64,000 bases of DNA, taken from assembly GCA_024998815.1 (NCBI GenBank), contig JACEUQ010000001.1, positions 1,550,001 through 1,614,000 on the forward strand, written 5' to 3'. This document shows positions 38,623 to 47,914 of this stretch, in pieces. The position numbers and the translations under genes were made by a program. Each line of letters begins with the position of its first letter. Positions within the stretch are counted from its first letter, which is position 1. The DNA is from Opitutus sp. (GTDB lineage Bacteria > Verrucomicrobiota > Verrucomicrobiia > Opitutales > Opitutaceae). The notes below the pieces were generated by a model. That model searched no databases and had not been told where the DNA came from. It worked only from the letters and a program-made list of their open reading frames with translations.

Positions 38623-39534
38623 CTATGCGCCCGACGGGGCTGCTGCCGGGGTTGCTGCGGGTGCGGGCACCGGAATGGCGGGGGCTGGAGCGGCCGGTGC
38701 CGCTACGGTCAACGTCTTGGTCAGGGGTTCTTTTAATAACGGTGACTCCTTGGTGACGACGACCGCGTTCGTTTCGAACGCGACCGAGTTAACCGTAAAA
38801 GTCGCATCCCCTACGGTGAACTTGGCGCCTGCCTTGTAGGCAACCGGCTCAGAGGCGCCATCGGCCTTTAGATAAGCGATCGGGGTACCTTTGGTGAGGC
38901 GGGTTTTGTTGGTGAGATTAAAGACTTCACCAGTTTTATCGTCGGAGACTTGGGCAACGGCTTCGGTTTCGATAATCACCGTTTTGCCCGTGCCTTGCTC
39001 GGTGCGGTTCTGCTTCACCTCAAAGCTCACAATCGTCAGCCCGAGATCGGGGATCTTGCGGCCCGCTTGACCGAGAATGGTTTTACCGGAAACCGCATTC
39101 TCGAAAGTGCCCCGATAGTTACCCGGCTTGCCGGTGTAGCCGACGAGTTGAAGGCGGAATGCGTCCTCTTTAACGTTGACCAGCTCAACTCCGAAGGGCG
39201 GTTCCACGGGCTTAACCACCACGACTTCAGCTGAGCTGGGCGGAGTGACCGAAAAGCGCTTATTGGCCAAGTCGTAATAGATTTCCGGGGGAGTGAACAC
39301 GTCGTACACCCAAAGGGGGCCGCCGCTCTGTGCAGCAGCAGGGGACCAAATTTGGGTGGTCACGCGGAATTCGCTTAGGTTTGCCGGCACATAAAGCGGC
39401 GACTCGTTGGTGGCGCGAGCAGAGCCATTAGCTCCGCCCTTTTTACCGCCTTGGTTATAGGTCCAAGCAAGCGATGCGAGCAGCACTAACAGGGCGGCAC
39501 CGCACAGGATTTTATCTAGGGATTTTGCGGCCAT
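38623..39534 (-). CDS. Amuc_1099 family pilus-like system protein
   Basis: A 303-residue protein from the ATG at 39534 (MAAKSLDKILCGAALLVLLA); a longer frame would overlap the upstream gene by 38 bp. It has one N-terminal transmembrane segment and then a periplasmic, beta-rich part (DVFTPPEIYYDLANKRFSV, LQLVGYTGKPGNYRGTF, GRKIPDLGLTIVSFEV) that looks like a PilP-type or secretin-associated lipoprotein-like module. It ends in a Pro/Ala tail. The family name follows from gene order and length. It starts 1 bp after the preceding stop, so the two genes are coupled. Confidence 0.75.
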   Translation of the reverse strand: MAAKSLDKILCGAALLVLLASLAWTYNQGGKKGGANGSARATNESPLYVPANLSEFRVTTQIWSPAAAQSGGPLWVYDVFTPPEIYYDLANKRFSVTPPSSAEVVVVKPVEPPFGVELVNVKEDAFRLQLVGYTGKPGNYRGTFENAVSGKTILGQAGRKIPDLGLTIVSFEVKQNRTEQGTGKTVIIETEAVAQVSDDKTGEVFNLTNKTRLTKGTPIAYLKADGASEPVAYKAGAKFTVGDATFTVNSVAFETNAVVVTKESPLLKEPLTKTLTVAAPAAPAPAIPVPAPAATPAAAPSGA

Positions 39535-39535
39535 A

Positions 39536-40585
39536 TCAAGGGGTCGGGGTGGCTTGGGTAGGGGTGTTGTCAACGAGGTCGATCAACTCGACGGTGACGG
39601 TGAACTTGGATAGCACCTTTTCCACAAGGGGCTTCGGCTTAACAGGTTCAACTGCTGCCGCAGCAGGGGTGTTGCCAAAAATACTGCTTAAGGTGTTGGC
39701 TGGCGCGACCTTCTCGGGGGCTTGAACTTTGATGATCGGGTCGACTTCTACGCCGCGCACCACCAAGGGGAGTTCGAAGGTGGCGAGTTTGTTCAACAGG
39801 GCACGCAACGATGCCGTATCACCGATAAAGGTGAGACGAAATGCGGAGGCATCCACAAAACCGGGGACGCGGGCTGTGATGCGCGAGTCCATCTCAAACA
39901 AGTCGTTGTTGGTGGCGGGGGCAGCCGTTCCGGAGCGTGCGGCGGGCTTGGCCGGATTAACGGAATCGGTTGGGCGTTCGCGTTGAAAGGAAACCAGCTC
40001 GCTGGGGGCGGCCTGGAACAAGGCGCCGAGCAGGTACTCGGCAACTTGGCGCTGGCGATAGACCAGAGGGATCAAGTCGCGCTCAGGGCCGGCGTTGGCA
40101 TAGGTGGTAAAGCCGAAGCGCTCATCGGCCTTGATTTTAATCTTAGCTGCTTGGGCGTTGTCGCGCATCAACTCGACAAAGGTCGCGATGTTAAAAAACA
40201 GATGCGTGGGCTCGAATGGGACTTTGGCCTCGCGCAACAGCTTGGAACGCTCGTCCGACTTTAGGGTGGCCGCTTGGGTATAGGCCGCCTTCGCCTTGAG
40301 CAGGGCTTCGGCCGCAGGACCGCTGCCCTTAAGCTCTGCACGCATCTGACCAAGAGCGGCGATGCTACGGGTCAGGTCAGTATTCACCAAGGCCTTGTTT
40401 TCTTCGCTGGGAGTGGGTTGGCTGCTCGTGAGAGCGGTCAGCTCAAGGCGTTTTTTGGCCAGCGCTTTAGCACTCGAGTGAGCCGCCTGGCTCCGCTCGT
40501 AAATGCACCAGCCTGAACCGACTGCCGCCAACCCGAGAGCGGCGAGCAGGGAGTAAAATACGGGGTAGGACTTAAAGGAGGCCAT
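39536..40585 (-). CDS. Amuc_1100 family pilus-like protein
   Basis: A 349-residue protein. An N-terminal transmembrane helix (VFYSLLAALGLAAVGSGWCIY) is followed by a coiled coil (SSAKALAKKRLELTALTS, LTRSIAALGQMRAELKG) and two mixed alpha/beta parts (FFNIATFVELMRDNAQAAKIK; ARVPGFVDASAFRLTFIGD). This is the layout of PilO-like inner-membrane alignment proteins and of Akkermansia Amuc_1100 (317 residues), which is known to have pilin-assembly-like domains and to be surface exposed or secreted. Here the gene is placed as in Akkermansia, between 1099- and 1101-like genes. The assignment rests on synteny and architecture. Confidence 0.78.
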   Translation of the reverse strand: MASFKSYPVFYSLLAALGLAAVGSGWCIYERSQAAHSSAKALAKKRLELTALTSSQPTPSEENKALVNTDLTRSIAALGQMRAELKGSGPAAEALLKAKAAYTQAATLKSDERSKLLREAKVPFEPTHLFFNIATFVELMRDNAQAAKIKIKADERFGFTTYANAGPERDLIPLVYRQRQVAEYLLGALFQAAPSELVSFQRERPTDSVNPAKPAARSGTAAPATNNDLFEMDSRITARVPGFVDASAFRLTFIGDTASLRALLNKLATFELPLVVRGVEVDPIIKVQAPEKVAPANTLSSIFGNTPAAAAVEPVKPKPLVEKVLSKFTVTVELIDLVDNTPTQATPTP

Positions 40586-40595
40586 TGGGCGTAAA

Positions 40596-42287
40596 TCAGA
40601 GCGGCTTTTTGGGATTAACGACCAGAATGAAGTCGAAGCTCAAAATGCCTGGCTGTGTGGGGTTGAATTTTTCCTTCTCCACCGAGGAGATAAATTGCGA
40701 TTCGCCGAAGCTCTTCAGCAGCAGTTTCACGCGCTCAAAGGAATCTTCACTGACGCGGGAAAGCGGGTTGTTTTTATCCAACAAACGGCCGCTGAGTTGA
40801 AGCCGGAGCACTGCGGGCGCAGGAGCGGGAGGGGCACCCGAGTTGCCCGCATCAACAGCCACAACGGAATCTTCGGCAGACGGACGGACCACTTGAAGTT
40901 TTTCCAGCCAAACATCCTCCACCTTGACCAAGCGCTGCTGAAGATCGGTGAAGAAGTTAATCCAATTGGATTTGGATTCCACCAGGCTTTGAATGGCAGT
41001 GATTTCCTTGCGGATCGACTCGATGCGCTGGAGATCGGCATCCTGTAACGCTTTGAGCGCGCGCAAGGGCTTGAGCTTGGCCTCGAGATCGATCGTTTGC
41101 TTGGTGGCATGGTTAACGCGGTCGTTAAAATGAACGATCGGCAACACAAGGGCGCCCACCAAAAGAACTGCGGCGGCAAGGAAGAACGGCTGCTGTTTGC
41201 GGAATGCCAGCACTTCACCAATAGCCGGGGGCAAGAGCGTAAACGCCTTCTCGTCTTTGCCGGCGGGGATCGCCAGACCGACCAGATCGGCCAGCTGAGC
41301 CGATGCGTTGCGGGCGCCAACGGCCGCAGGGGCGACATCAACGTTACGCAGTGCGTCGAAGATCTCGACGCGTGTCTTGAGCTTTTCCGCCAGGGTCACC
41401 TCGATTGAGGGCAGCAGTGCGCCGCCGCCAGTGAGGAAAATAACCGTGGGCTGCTCGGCGCCGCTTTGACGACGATAATTGACCGTTGAGCGGGTGATTT
41501 CGAGATGGAGGCGGCCAATAAAGGAATTCGCTGCGTTCATCACGGCGGCGCGGGCCGGTGACGTTTCTGGCAAATCGCTGTTACCGCCCAAAACCTGAAG
41601 CTTGAGGTTTTCGGCGTGAGCAAAGTCTTGCTTCACCTCATCGGCGATGAGCTGGGTGACGCTATTACCCGCTAAGGCGATGGTGCGGACAAAGAAACGA
41701 TTGCCATCGATGAAGAGTAAATTGGCGGAGCGGGCGCCGATGTTGATCAGCAGCGTGGTGCCGGTAACATCGGGGTAGTTGTACTTGAACGCTCGGTAAA
41801 GCGCCAGGGTGGAGGGCTTTATCGCAACAGCGGAGAGACCTTCCTCGCGAACGGACTCACAGAGCGCCTCGGTGACATCCAGCTTCACGGCGGCCAACAT
41901 GACCTCGAGATCAAGACCGTCGTCGCTGACGACCTGATAATCCCATACCACCTCGGCCAAGGAATAAGGGATGCCTTGTTGGGCTTCGAATTGAATGACC
42001 TGGTCGCGCTTGGTCTTATCAATCGCGGGGGTTTTGACGAATTTGGTTAACGTCAAGTGGCCGGGAACCAACAGGATGGCTGGACCTTTGGCCCCGGTGC
42101 GCTTGGCGGCGGAAGCCAAGGACTGACCAACGAGCGCGGGCCATTGCGACTCGAGCGCAACATCGGAGTTAAACGACTCAATGGCGAACTGTTCGAGTGC
42201 GAGGCGGCCGTTTTTTGCGGTATTGAATATACCGCAAGCGACGTGGCCGGCACCGCTGTCAACAGCAAGAACGCGGGGGGAAGTCAT
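40596..42287 (-). CDS. Amuc_1101 family PilM-like protein with a PilN-like C-terminal part
   Basis: A 563-residue protein. Residues 1-350 are an actin-like ATPase of the PilM type: VLAVDSGAGHVACGIF (phosphate 1), TTLLINIGARSANLLFIDGN (phosphate 2) and VIFLTGGGALLPSIEV (adenosine motif). Then a transmembrane helix (FFLAAAVLLVGALVLPIVHF) and a coiled coil lead into a PilN-like alpha/beta domain (ITAIQSLVESKSNWINFFTDLQQ; VEDVWLEKLQVV). So cytoplasmic PilM and membrane PilN functions are joined in one chain, as known for the Amuc_1101 family. It lies 10 bp upstream of the 1100-like gene. Confidence 0.85.
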   Translation of the reverse strand: MTSPRVLAVDSGAGHVACGIFNTAKNGRLALEQFAIESFNSDVALESQWPALVGQSLASAAKRTGAKGPAILLVPGHLTLTKFVKTPAIDKTKRDQVIQFEAQQGIPYSLAEVVWDYQVVSDDGLDLEVMLAAVKLDVTEALCESVREEGLSAVAIKPSTLALYRAFKYNYPDVTGTTLLINIGARSANLLFIDGNRFFVRTIALAGNSVTQLIADEVKQDFAHAENLKLQVLGGNSDLPETSPARAAVMNAANSFIGRLHLEITRSTVNYRRQSGAEQPTVIFLTGGGALLPSIEVTLAEKLKTRVEIFDALRNVDVAPAAVGARNASAQLADLVGLAIPAGKDEKAFTLLPPAIGEVLAFRKQQPFFLAAAVLLVGALVLPIVHFNDRVNHATKQTIDLEAKLKPLRALKALQDADLQRIESIRKEITAIQSLVESKSNWINFFTDLQQRLVKVEDVWLEKLQVVRPSAEDSVVAVDAGNSGAPPAPAPAVLRLQLSGRLLDKNNPLSRVSEDSFERVKLLLKSFGESQFISSVEKEKFNPTQPGILSFDFILVVNPKKPL

Positions 42288-42355
42288 AGGGGGGTGGTAA
42301 GTGTCGGATTCAGGGAGGAGCTTAAACCCGCAAGCGGAAGTCTAAGCCGGCATGA

Positions 42356-43003
42356 TTACCGAGCGGTCTCTAAACGGATAAAGGAGGGGGCGGGGGGCGA
42401 ACCGCCATTGGCAAAGGGCGTCAGATACTGGGGAAGCAGGATGCCATCGTTAGCACCCGCGCTGCCGGACACCTTACCGCGGAAGCTTTCCACAATCTCG
42501 GGCTTGGAAAGGGTTGAGATCGGGAAGTTGTTTTTACCCAAGGGCAACGCTTTGCCGTCAACAAACACCTCAACCAAGTAATACTTAAGATCACCGTTGA
42601 TTTGGTCGCGTTTTACGATCTCGGGCGGCAGATAAAAGCGGTAAACCGAACGGCTTCCGGTGGCTTCCACGGCGACCGCTTCGGCGGAAGCGCGATAGTA
42701 AGTATCAGGCACCTTGGAACCAGCTGGTGCCATCACACTGAATACCCCGAGGTTCAAAGTGACCTTAACGCGGTTAATGAAATTGCGGTTTTTAGCGCCC
42801 TCACCGCCACGCGGCTGCAACTCAATCTCGGTCACAAACCAAGTCCCGGCATCCGCACGTACAGAGTTAAACCGAACGGTGGCGACTTCGATGGGAAGTG
42901 GCGCGTTCGGGGCCGGAGCAACAGTCTGGGCTACGGCCGTGACTAAGGAGGCCAAAGCAATTGCAACGACACGGACTAAGGCACGACATGCAAGGGGGTT
43001 CAT
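42356..43003 (-). CDS. Amuc_1102 family pilus-like protein
   Basis: A 215-residue protein from the ATG at 43003 (MNPLACRALVRVVAIALASLVTAVAQ), which yields a clear signal peptide; the frame extends to 43057 without one. The mature part is beta-rich (IEVATVRFNSVRADAGTWFVTEIELQPRGG, VSGSAGANDGILLPQYL) with a length like Amuc_1102, which has a sandwich-type fold. It is the first gene of the minus-strand pilus-like operon. Promoter elements in the upstream 100 bp, shared with the divergent NUDIX gene, could not be pinned. Confidence 0.75.
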   Translation of the reverse strand: MNPLACRALVRVVAIALASLVTAVAQTVAPAPNAPLPIEVATVRFNSVRADAGTWFVTEIELQPRGGEGAKNRNFINRVKVTLNLGVFSVMAPAGSKVPDTYYRASAEAVAVEATGSRSVYRFYLPPEIVKRDQINGDLKYYLVEVFVDGKALPLGKNNFPISTLSKPEIVESFRGKVSGSAGANDGILLPQYLTPFANGGSPPAPSFIRLETAR

Positions 43004-43121
43004 GTAGATTAGAGGGTAAGAATTTTCAGACATTGTGGAGCCGACGACTTCTGTCACGTTGAAAATCCCCGCAGGACTACGATTTCACCCCTTTTTTATA
43101 TTTCCTCCACCCAACCTCCGC

Positions 43122-43646
43122 ATGCAGCCGCCCTTCGCCCACAAAATCGCCGTGCTAGTCTTCATCCAAAACGAGCAAGGCGAACACCTACTGCTTTTAC
43201 GGACAAAAGCGCCCAACCAGGGTGCATGGAGCCCGATTGGGGGTAAATTGGAGACTGCAACCGGCGAATCGCCCTTTGAATGTGCCGTTCGCGAAACCGC
43301 TGAAGAGACCGGCCACACGATCACTACCGCAGACCTCCACCTTTTCGCCATGATTGCCGAAAAGTCCTATGAAGGGAGCGCGCACTGGTTAATGTTCCTC
43401 TTCGACTGCAAGCGCCCCCTCACCAACCTTCCGCCGGCGATGGCCGAGGGTCGCTTCGGCTTTTTCGCACGAACGGCCATCGAAGCCCTCGCCATTCCTG
43501 AGTCCGACCGGAGCGCGCTTTGGCCGATCTACGATAACCACCGTAGACACTTCGTCGCGTTACGCGCCGACTGCCACCCCGATTCCCCGTTAAAGATCAC
43601 GGTTGAGCAAATCACGCCAAGCTTCGTAAGCGGTAGCGGGCTGTAA
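43122..43646 (+). CDS. NUDIX hydrolase
   Basis: A 174-residue protein from the ATG at 43122; the frame open upstream to 43035 is not needed. The NUDIX box is at residues 40-64: GGKLETATGES, then RETAEETGH, giving the RE-x-x-EE-x-G metal site. The spacing within the first part is two residues longer than the strict consensus. The sequence IAVLVFIQNEQGEHLLLLRTKAPNQGAWSPIG is the usual MutT-like start. It hydrolyses a nucleoside diphosphate linked to another moiety; the substrate cannot be read from the sequence. It is divergent from the pilus-like operon. Confidence 0.85.
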   Translation: MQPPFAHKIAVLVFIQNEQGEHLLLLRTKAPNQGAWSPIGGKLETATGESPFECAVRETAEETGHTITTADLHLFAMIAEKSYEGSAHWLMFLFDCKRPLTNLPPAMAEGRFGFFARTAIEALAIPESDRSALWPIYDNHRRHFVALRADCHPDSPLKITVEQITPSFVSGSGL

Positions 43647-44200
43647 CGGGCATCTTCGCGGATTTTGACGCAAAGGCGCGAAAGACACGCAAAAATCGCC
43701 AAGAAATCCCCTGCCCGACCTAGCGGCATTCGGCTCGATCTTTGCTGCTTTGCGTTAAACCTGAACTCCGTAGCTGGCAGCGATGAGCTGGCGCAAGATG
43801 CTGGAGCAGATGCGCGTGACTGAATCCCCGAGGCACACTAATTAGTGCATCGAGCGGATGAATGAACGGTCAGGTGCCCAGTAGGTTGCGCCAGATCGCG
43901 ATGGCCAGCTTTGGAGTTCAGGTTAAAATTCCGCCTCCTGGCTCCATCACCTTCAACAAGGCGGTTCGATCCGAAACTTGGCGTTTTACGGCCGACTGCC
44001 GCCGCTGGCACTTCGACGCATCCCCCAAAAGCCCCCCGCGCTTCTTTTATACTAGCCCTTAAAACCGAACTCCCGCGATCCGGCTTAAAATGCCGATGCA
44101 CACAAACTGGGGATACGCCCAATGATTACGTCCACCTACCTCTGCGTTTGCATGTTTCTAGCCATTCGTTTCCATCCCCCTCCATTTCGTTCGTTTTTCT
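43647..44200. other. Intergenic region without a supported gene
   Basis: About 550 bp between the NUDIX and membrane-protein genes. Frames on both strands are short and Arg/Pro/Ser-rich. Near 43656-43700 there is CGCAAAGGCGCGAAAGACACGC, which belongs to a GCGAAAGA-type motif found again at 55172-55243. A further part (43850-44100) shows nothing recognisable. Confidence 0.5.
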
Positions 44201-46534
44201 ATGGTTTTGGTCTTGTCCTTATTTACTGCTGGGATTCTGCGCCGGGTTTCAATCGGCGTTGTGATTGGCGTGTGTGGGTGGCTGCTGGCAGCGGGGTTTG
44301 TGGTTTGGCATGCCCGCGCCATGGATGGCTATTTGACACGGGCGACGGCTACGCTCTTCACGGATGTTCCTGTGGCGACGCCGCTGAAAAGTGTGCCCCA
44401 AGCCATCGCGCCCGACGGCCAGGTGTGGATTCGGCACGCTCTGGCGTTGGTTGAAAACGGTGCCTGGCGCCTCCGCACGACCGACCTGGATAACGCTCCG
44501 GCGGGGCGGGAAATTTATTGGAACTCGGGATGGGCGCTATGGCTGGAGGCGTGCGGTCGATTGCGCCGCATGTGCACCGGTGAGCCGTTGCCTGCAGCGG
44601 TGGAGGAGGCTTCGCGCTGGGCGCAGCTGCCTGTGTTTTTATTGGTGCTCACGTTGGCTACGGGTTGGATTGGGCTTCGCTGGGGCGGTTGGGCTGCGGC
44701 GCTTACCGCTGTCGCCCTGGCCGGACATCGTGGGTTTTATGAGGGGTTTTATCCGGCATATTGTGATCATCACGGCCTGATTAATGCCGCGGTGCTGGGG
44801 CTGGTTTTAGGGGCGGTTTTTGCCGGTGCGGGATGGTGGCAACGCCGGTCAACCACGGGGTTTTCGCCTTTGCCGGGATCTGAAGCCGAGGTAATGCGGG
44901 CGGCGACGTTTTCGGCGGTGGCTGGCGCGCTGGGCCTGTGGGTGAGCGCCGCCTCGCTGGTGGTGCCGATCGCGTTAACCGGCTTGAGCGTACTCATTGC
45001 CTCGTTGTGCTGTGGACGCGCACCAGTGGGCAACAACGCCCCCGTGTGCGTACCCTTGGCTTGGCGGCGATGGGGACAGGTAGGCGCGTGGGTGAGTCTA
45101 GGCCTCTATCTTTTGGAGAACGCCCCCGACCGCTTGGGAATGCGGATGGAGGCCAATCACCCGCTTTACAGTTTGGCGTGGTATGCGGGTGGCGAACTCA
45201 TCGCGGTCTTACTCATTTGGCGCAACGAGCAGCGTTCGGCCGCCTGGTGGGGCCCGCGCCTGATCGGGTGGGGGACGCTCGTGTTGGCGGTGCCGGCGCT
45301 GGTTTGGGCGAAGGGCTCCGCGGTGTTTATCCCGCTGGATCCGTTCATGTTGCGGATCCATGCTTCGATCGATGAATTTAAAGGACTTTTGCCGGCGGCG
45401 GCACAATCGGGTTGGTCGTTGTATGCCGACACGGTATTCATTTCAGCAGTGGCGGTGGTGCTTTTGATCATCTGGTGGGTGCGCAAACCGCCGCTAGCGC
45501 AGCGCATCGTAGTCACCCTAGCTGCCAGTGTAGCCTTGACGATGACCGTGCAGGGTTGGTTTCAGCGCCGTTGGTTACTGCCAGCGAGTAGCCCGCAAAT
45601 CATCCTGATTATTGTCTTACTTGTGGCCTTGGTCGTTCCGTTACACCGGCTATGGCGTGCGGTTATCTTGATGGCAGTCGGTGCGCTGCTGTTTTTTCCC
45701 GGCCCGTGGTTACTTGCAACTGACCTGCTCAAGATGAAGCGCTTAAATGACTTCTTTGCGGGTGAAGCGATGCAACTGCTGTACCGCGAAATAGCAGGAG
45801 CTTTGCGCAAGGCAGGAGCTGATGAGCGCTCGGTTGTGCTCGCCAGCCCCAACGCCTCGGTCGGGGTCGGTTATTACGGTCGGTTGCGCACGGTGGGCAC
45901 GCTATATTGGGAGAATCACGCGGGTTTGAAGACGGCTGCGGAGGTATTCGGTGCCCGCGACGAAGCGGAGGCAGCGGAGCGTATCCGTGCCGCCGGCATT
46001 ACCCATGTGGCAATGGTGTCGAGTTACGATTTTCTCGCCGAATATGCCTACGCACACGACGGGGTTTGGCTTTCGCCTGAAGCCGGCCGGGAACGGTTCG
46101 GCTCGCGGTTACTTTATCAGCATCGGGTGCCCTTGTGGTTGCGACCCTTGCGCTACCAGGTGCCTGCGTTGCTTGCGGGCCTGAGGAGTCAAGTTGCCTT
46201 GTTTGCGGTCGATTTTACCACTGAGCCCGCTATAGCGCATGAACGTATTGGTCGTTATCAACTCGGCCTCGGTGCGCAGGATTTGGCGGAGGCGAGTTTT
46301 CTTGCATCACTGGCGAGCGATGCGAACCGCCCCGGAGCTTGGCTATGCCAAGGCGAAATTTTGTTAGCGCGCGGACGGTTTTCCGAGGCGGGGAATTTTA
46401 TTCAAGCGGGCATCCAGCGAACCCCTAACGAACAACGGGAGCAATTACTCCACGATGCAGTCGTCATGTTGGCGCGTCAGGGTCCAGCCGGCCAAGCCGA
46501 GGCAGACCGGTTGCTCGCTTTGCTCACACAGTGA
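44201..46534 (+). CDS. Large polytopic membrane protein, oligosaccharyltransferase/GT-C-like
   Basis: A 777-residue protein with about 12 predicted membrane helices in the first 520 residues (VLSLFTAGILRRVSIGVVI, LPVFLLVLTLATGWIGL, ILIIVLLVALVVPLH). It ends in a soluble region with a TPR-like repeat (IGRYQLGLGAQDLAEASFLASLASDANRPG). Features of STT3/PglB-type or other GT-C enzymes are the acidic-rich first loop (DGQVWIRHALALVENGAWRL, then GREIYWNSGWALWL) and YCDHHGLINAAVLG, similar to the D-H-H motif of STT3. GT-C enzymes transfer sugars from lipid carriers on the outer face of the membrane. The match is motif-level only, so the activity is tentative. Confidence 0.6.
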   Translation: MVLVLSLFTAGILRRVSIGVVIGVCGWLLAAGFVVWHARAMDGYLTRATATLFTDVPVATPLKSVPQAIAPDGQVWIRHALALVENGAWRLRTTDLDNAPAGREIYWNSGWALWLEACGRLRRMCTGEPLPAAVEEASRWAQLPVFLLVLTLATGWIGLRWGGWAAALTAVALAGHRGFYEGFYPAYCDHHGLINAAVLGLVLGAVFAGAGWWQRRSTTGFSPLPGSEAEVMRAATFSAVAGALGLWVSAASLVVPIALTGLSVLIASLCCGRAPVGNNAPVCVPLAWRRWGQVGAWVSLGLYLLENAPDRLGMRMEANHPLYSLAWYAGGELIAVLLIWRNEQRSAAWWGPRLIGWGTLVLAVPALVWAKGSAVFIPLDPFMLRIHASIDEFKGLLPAAAQSGWSLYADTVFISAVAVVLLIIWWVRKPPLAQRIVVTLAASVALTMTVQGWFQRRWLLPASSPQIILIIVLLVALVVPLHRLWRAVILMAVGALLFFPGPWLLATDLLKMKRLNDFFAGEAMQLLYREIAGALRKAGADERSVVLASPNASVGVGYYGRLRTVGTLYWENHAGLKTAAEVFGARDEAEAAERIRAAGITHVAMVSSYDFLAEYAYAHDGVWLSPEAGRERFGSRLLYQHRVPLWLRPLRYQVPALLAGLRSQVALFAVDFTTEPAIAHERIGRYQLGLGAQDLAEASFLASLASDANRPGAWLCQGEILLARGRFSEAGNFIQAGIQRTPNEQREQLLHDAVVMLARQGPAGQAEADRLLALLTQ

Positions 46535-46582
46535 AGTCGGTTTTGGATAGTCGAAAATCCGCGAACTGGGGGATGTGTACAT

Positions 46583-46610
46583 CGGCAACCTATAACCCGT
46601 AAACCATAAC
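46583..46610. repeat. Degenerate heptamer tandem array in an intergenic region
   Basis: Units CGGCAAC, CTATAAC, CCGTAAA, CCATAAC follow one another between the membrane-protein gene and pdhA. It is one of five period-7 arrays in this window. The rest of the 216-bp gap holds no gene; a promoter for the pdh operon probably lies here. Confidence 0.6.
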
Positions 46611-46750
46611 CTGCTGTGTTTTAGTTGAGTAGAGAGCACAGCGAAGCGGTAATCCGCGCAAAGCTACCCTCTTTACGATACTAAACAATTCTTGATTTCT
46701 AAGCCATCCAACAAAGACTCCGCCCTTTAACAACCAACTCGATTTAACCC

Positions 46751-47854
46751 GTGAGTAATAAAGCTGTACCCAACGCCGACCAAAAAGTCGAAGCCCCCGT
46801 CGCCTGCGCCGGCTCCCACGCCTCGGCACCGATCAACTCCGCGTTGTCCAACGAAGGTAAAATCGAACTCCATCGCAAGATGGTGCGCATCCGCCGTTTC
46901 GAGGAGCGTTCATTGCGCGCCTACCAGTCCAAAAAAATCGGCGGCTTCCTCCACCTTTACATCGGCCAGGAAGCAGTTGCCGTGGGCTGTTGCTCGCTGA
47001 TGGGCCCGAACGACCACGTCATCACCGCCTACCGCGACCATGCCCACGCCATCGCGGTGGGCATGGACACCAAGGCCCTCATGGCCGAGCTTTACGGTAA
47101 AATCACCGGTTGCTCCAAGGGCAAGGGCGGCTCGATGCACTACTTCGCGCCCTCGCTCAACTACTGGGGCGGCCACGGTATCGTCGGCGGCCAAATCCCG
47201 CTCGGCACCGGCCTGGCCTACGCCGTTAAATACCGTAAACTCAAGGGTGCAGCCATGGCGTTCATGGGTGACGGTGCGGTTAACCAAGGTGCTGTCCACG
47301 AGGCCTATAACCTCGCTGCGCTGTGGAACCTGCCAGTGGTCTTCGTCGTTGAAAACAACGGCTACTCCATGGGCACCAGCCAGGACCGTTCCTCGGCCGG
47401 CCCCGGCCTCGCCCAACGCGCTGAAGCCTACGGCATGAATTGGGGAACCTGCTTCGGCCACGATGTTTACGAGGTCCGCGCGACGATGGACAAGTTCCTC
47501 ACCCTCGCCCGCGAAAAGAACCTGCCCTCCGTCGTCGAGATCGACACCTACCGCTACCGCGGCCACTCGGTCGCCGACCCGGACAAGACCTATCGCACCA
47601 AGGAAGAAATCGAAGAGTACCGCCGCACCAAGGACCCGATTCAGGTCTTCCAGGCCGCCCTCCTCAAAGAAGGCGTGCTCACCGATGCGCTGATCGAACA
47701 AATCAACACCGAGGCCGTTAACGAGTCCGAACACGCCGCTGAATTCGCCGAAATGAGCCCCTTCCCTACCGTCGACGACATCCAAAAGGACGTTTACTGG
47801 GAGGTCGACAACCCCAGCCAGCGCACCTCCAAGGGCCGCTTGTTCTTCGACTAA
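46751..47854 (+). CDS. pdhA: Pyruvate dehydrogenase E1 component, alpha subunit
   Basis: A 367-residue protein with a GTG start. It binds thiamine diphosphate together with the beta subunit and decarboxylates pyruvate. The TPP/Mg motif is GDGAVNQGAVHEAYNLAALW (GDG-x-x-NQG) with NLPVVFVVENNGYSM closing it. The N-terminal substrate region has HRKMVRIRRFEE and GFLHLYIGQEAVAVG, and the regulatory-type loop region has YRYRGHSVADPDKTYR. The first 35 residues are an extra charged stretch. It is the first gene of pdhA-pdhB-pdhC, 60 bp upstream of pdhB. Confidence 0.93.
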   Translation: MSNKAVPNADQKVEAPVACAGSHASAPINSALSNEGKIELHRKMVRIRRFEERSLRAYQSKKIGGFLHLYIGQEAVAVGCCSLMGPNDHVITAYRDHAHAIAVGMDTKALMAELYGKITGCSKGKGGSMHYFAPSLNYWGGHGIVGGQIPLGTGLAYAVKYRKLKGAAMAFMGDGAVNQGAVHEAYNLAALWNLPVVFVVENNGYSMGTSQDRSSAGPGLAQRAEAYGMNWGTCFGHDVYEVRATMDKFLTLAREKNLPSVVEIDTYRYRGHSVADPDKTYRTKEEIEEYRRTKDPIQVFQAALLKEGVLTDALIEQINTEAVNESEHAAEFAEMSPFPTVDDIQKDVYWEVDNPSQRTSKGRLFFD

Positions 47855-47914
47855 GCCCCCACGTCATCCTGGGCTTTTCACTCCACCTTATCGCTTTATT
47901 TTCCATCTCTTAAC

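Noticed and set aside
43838-44122. Short ORFs on both strands before the large membrane-protein gene
   Set aside because: Short, Arg/Pro/Ser-rich and mutually overlapping; none has coupling or a motif.
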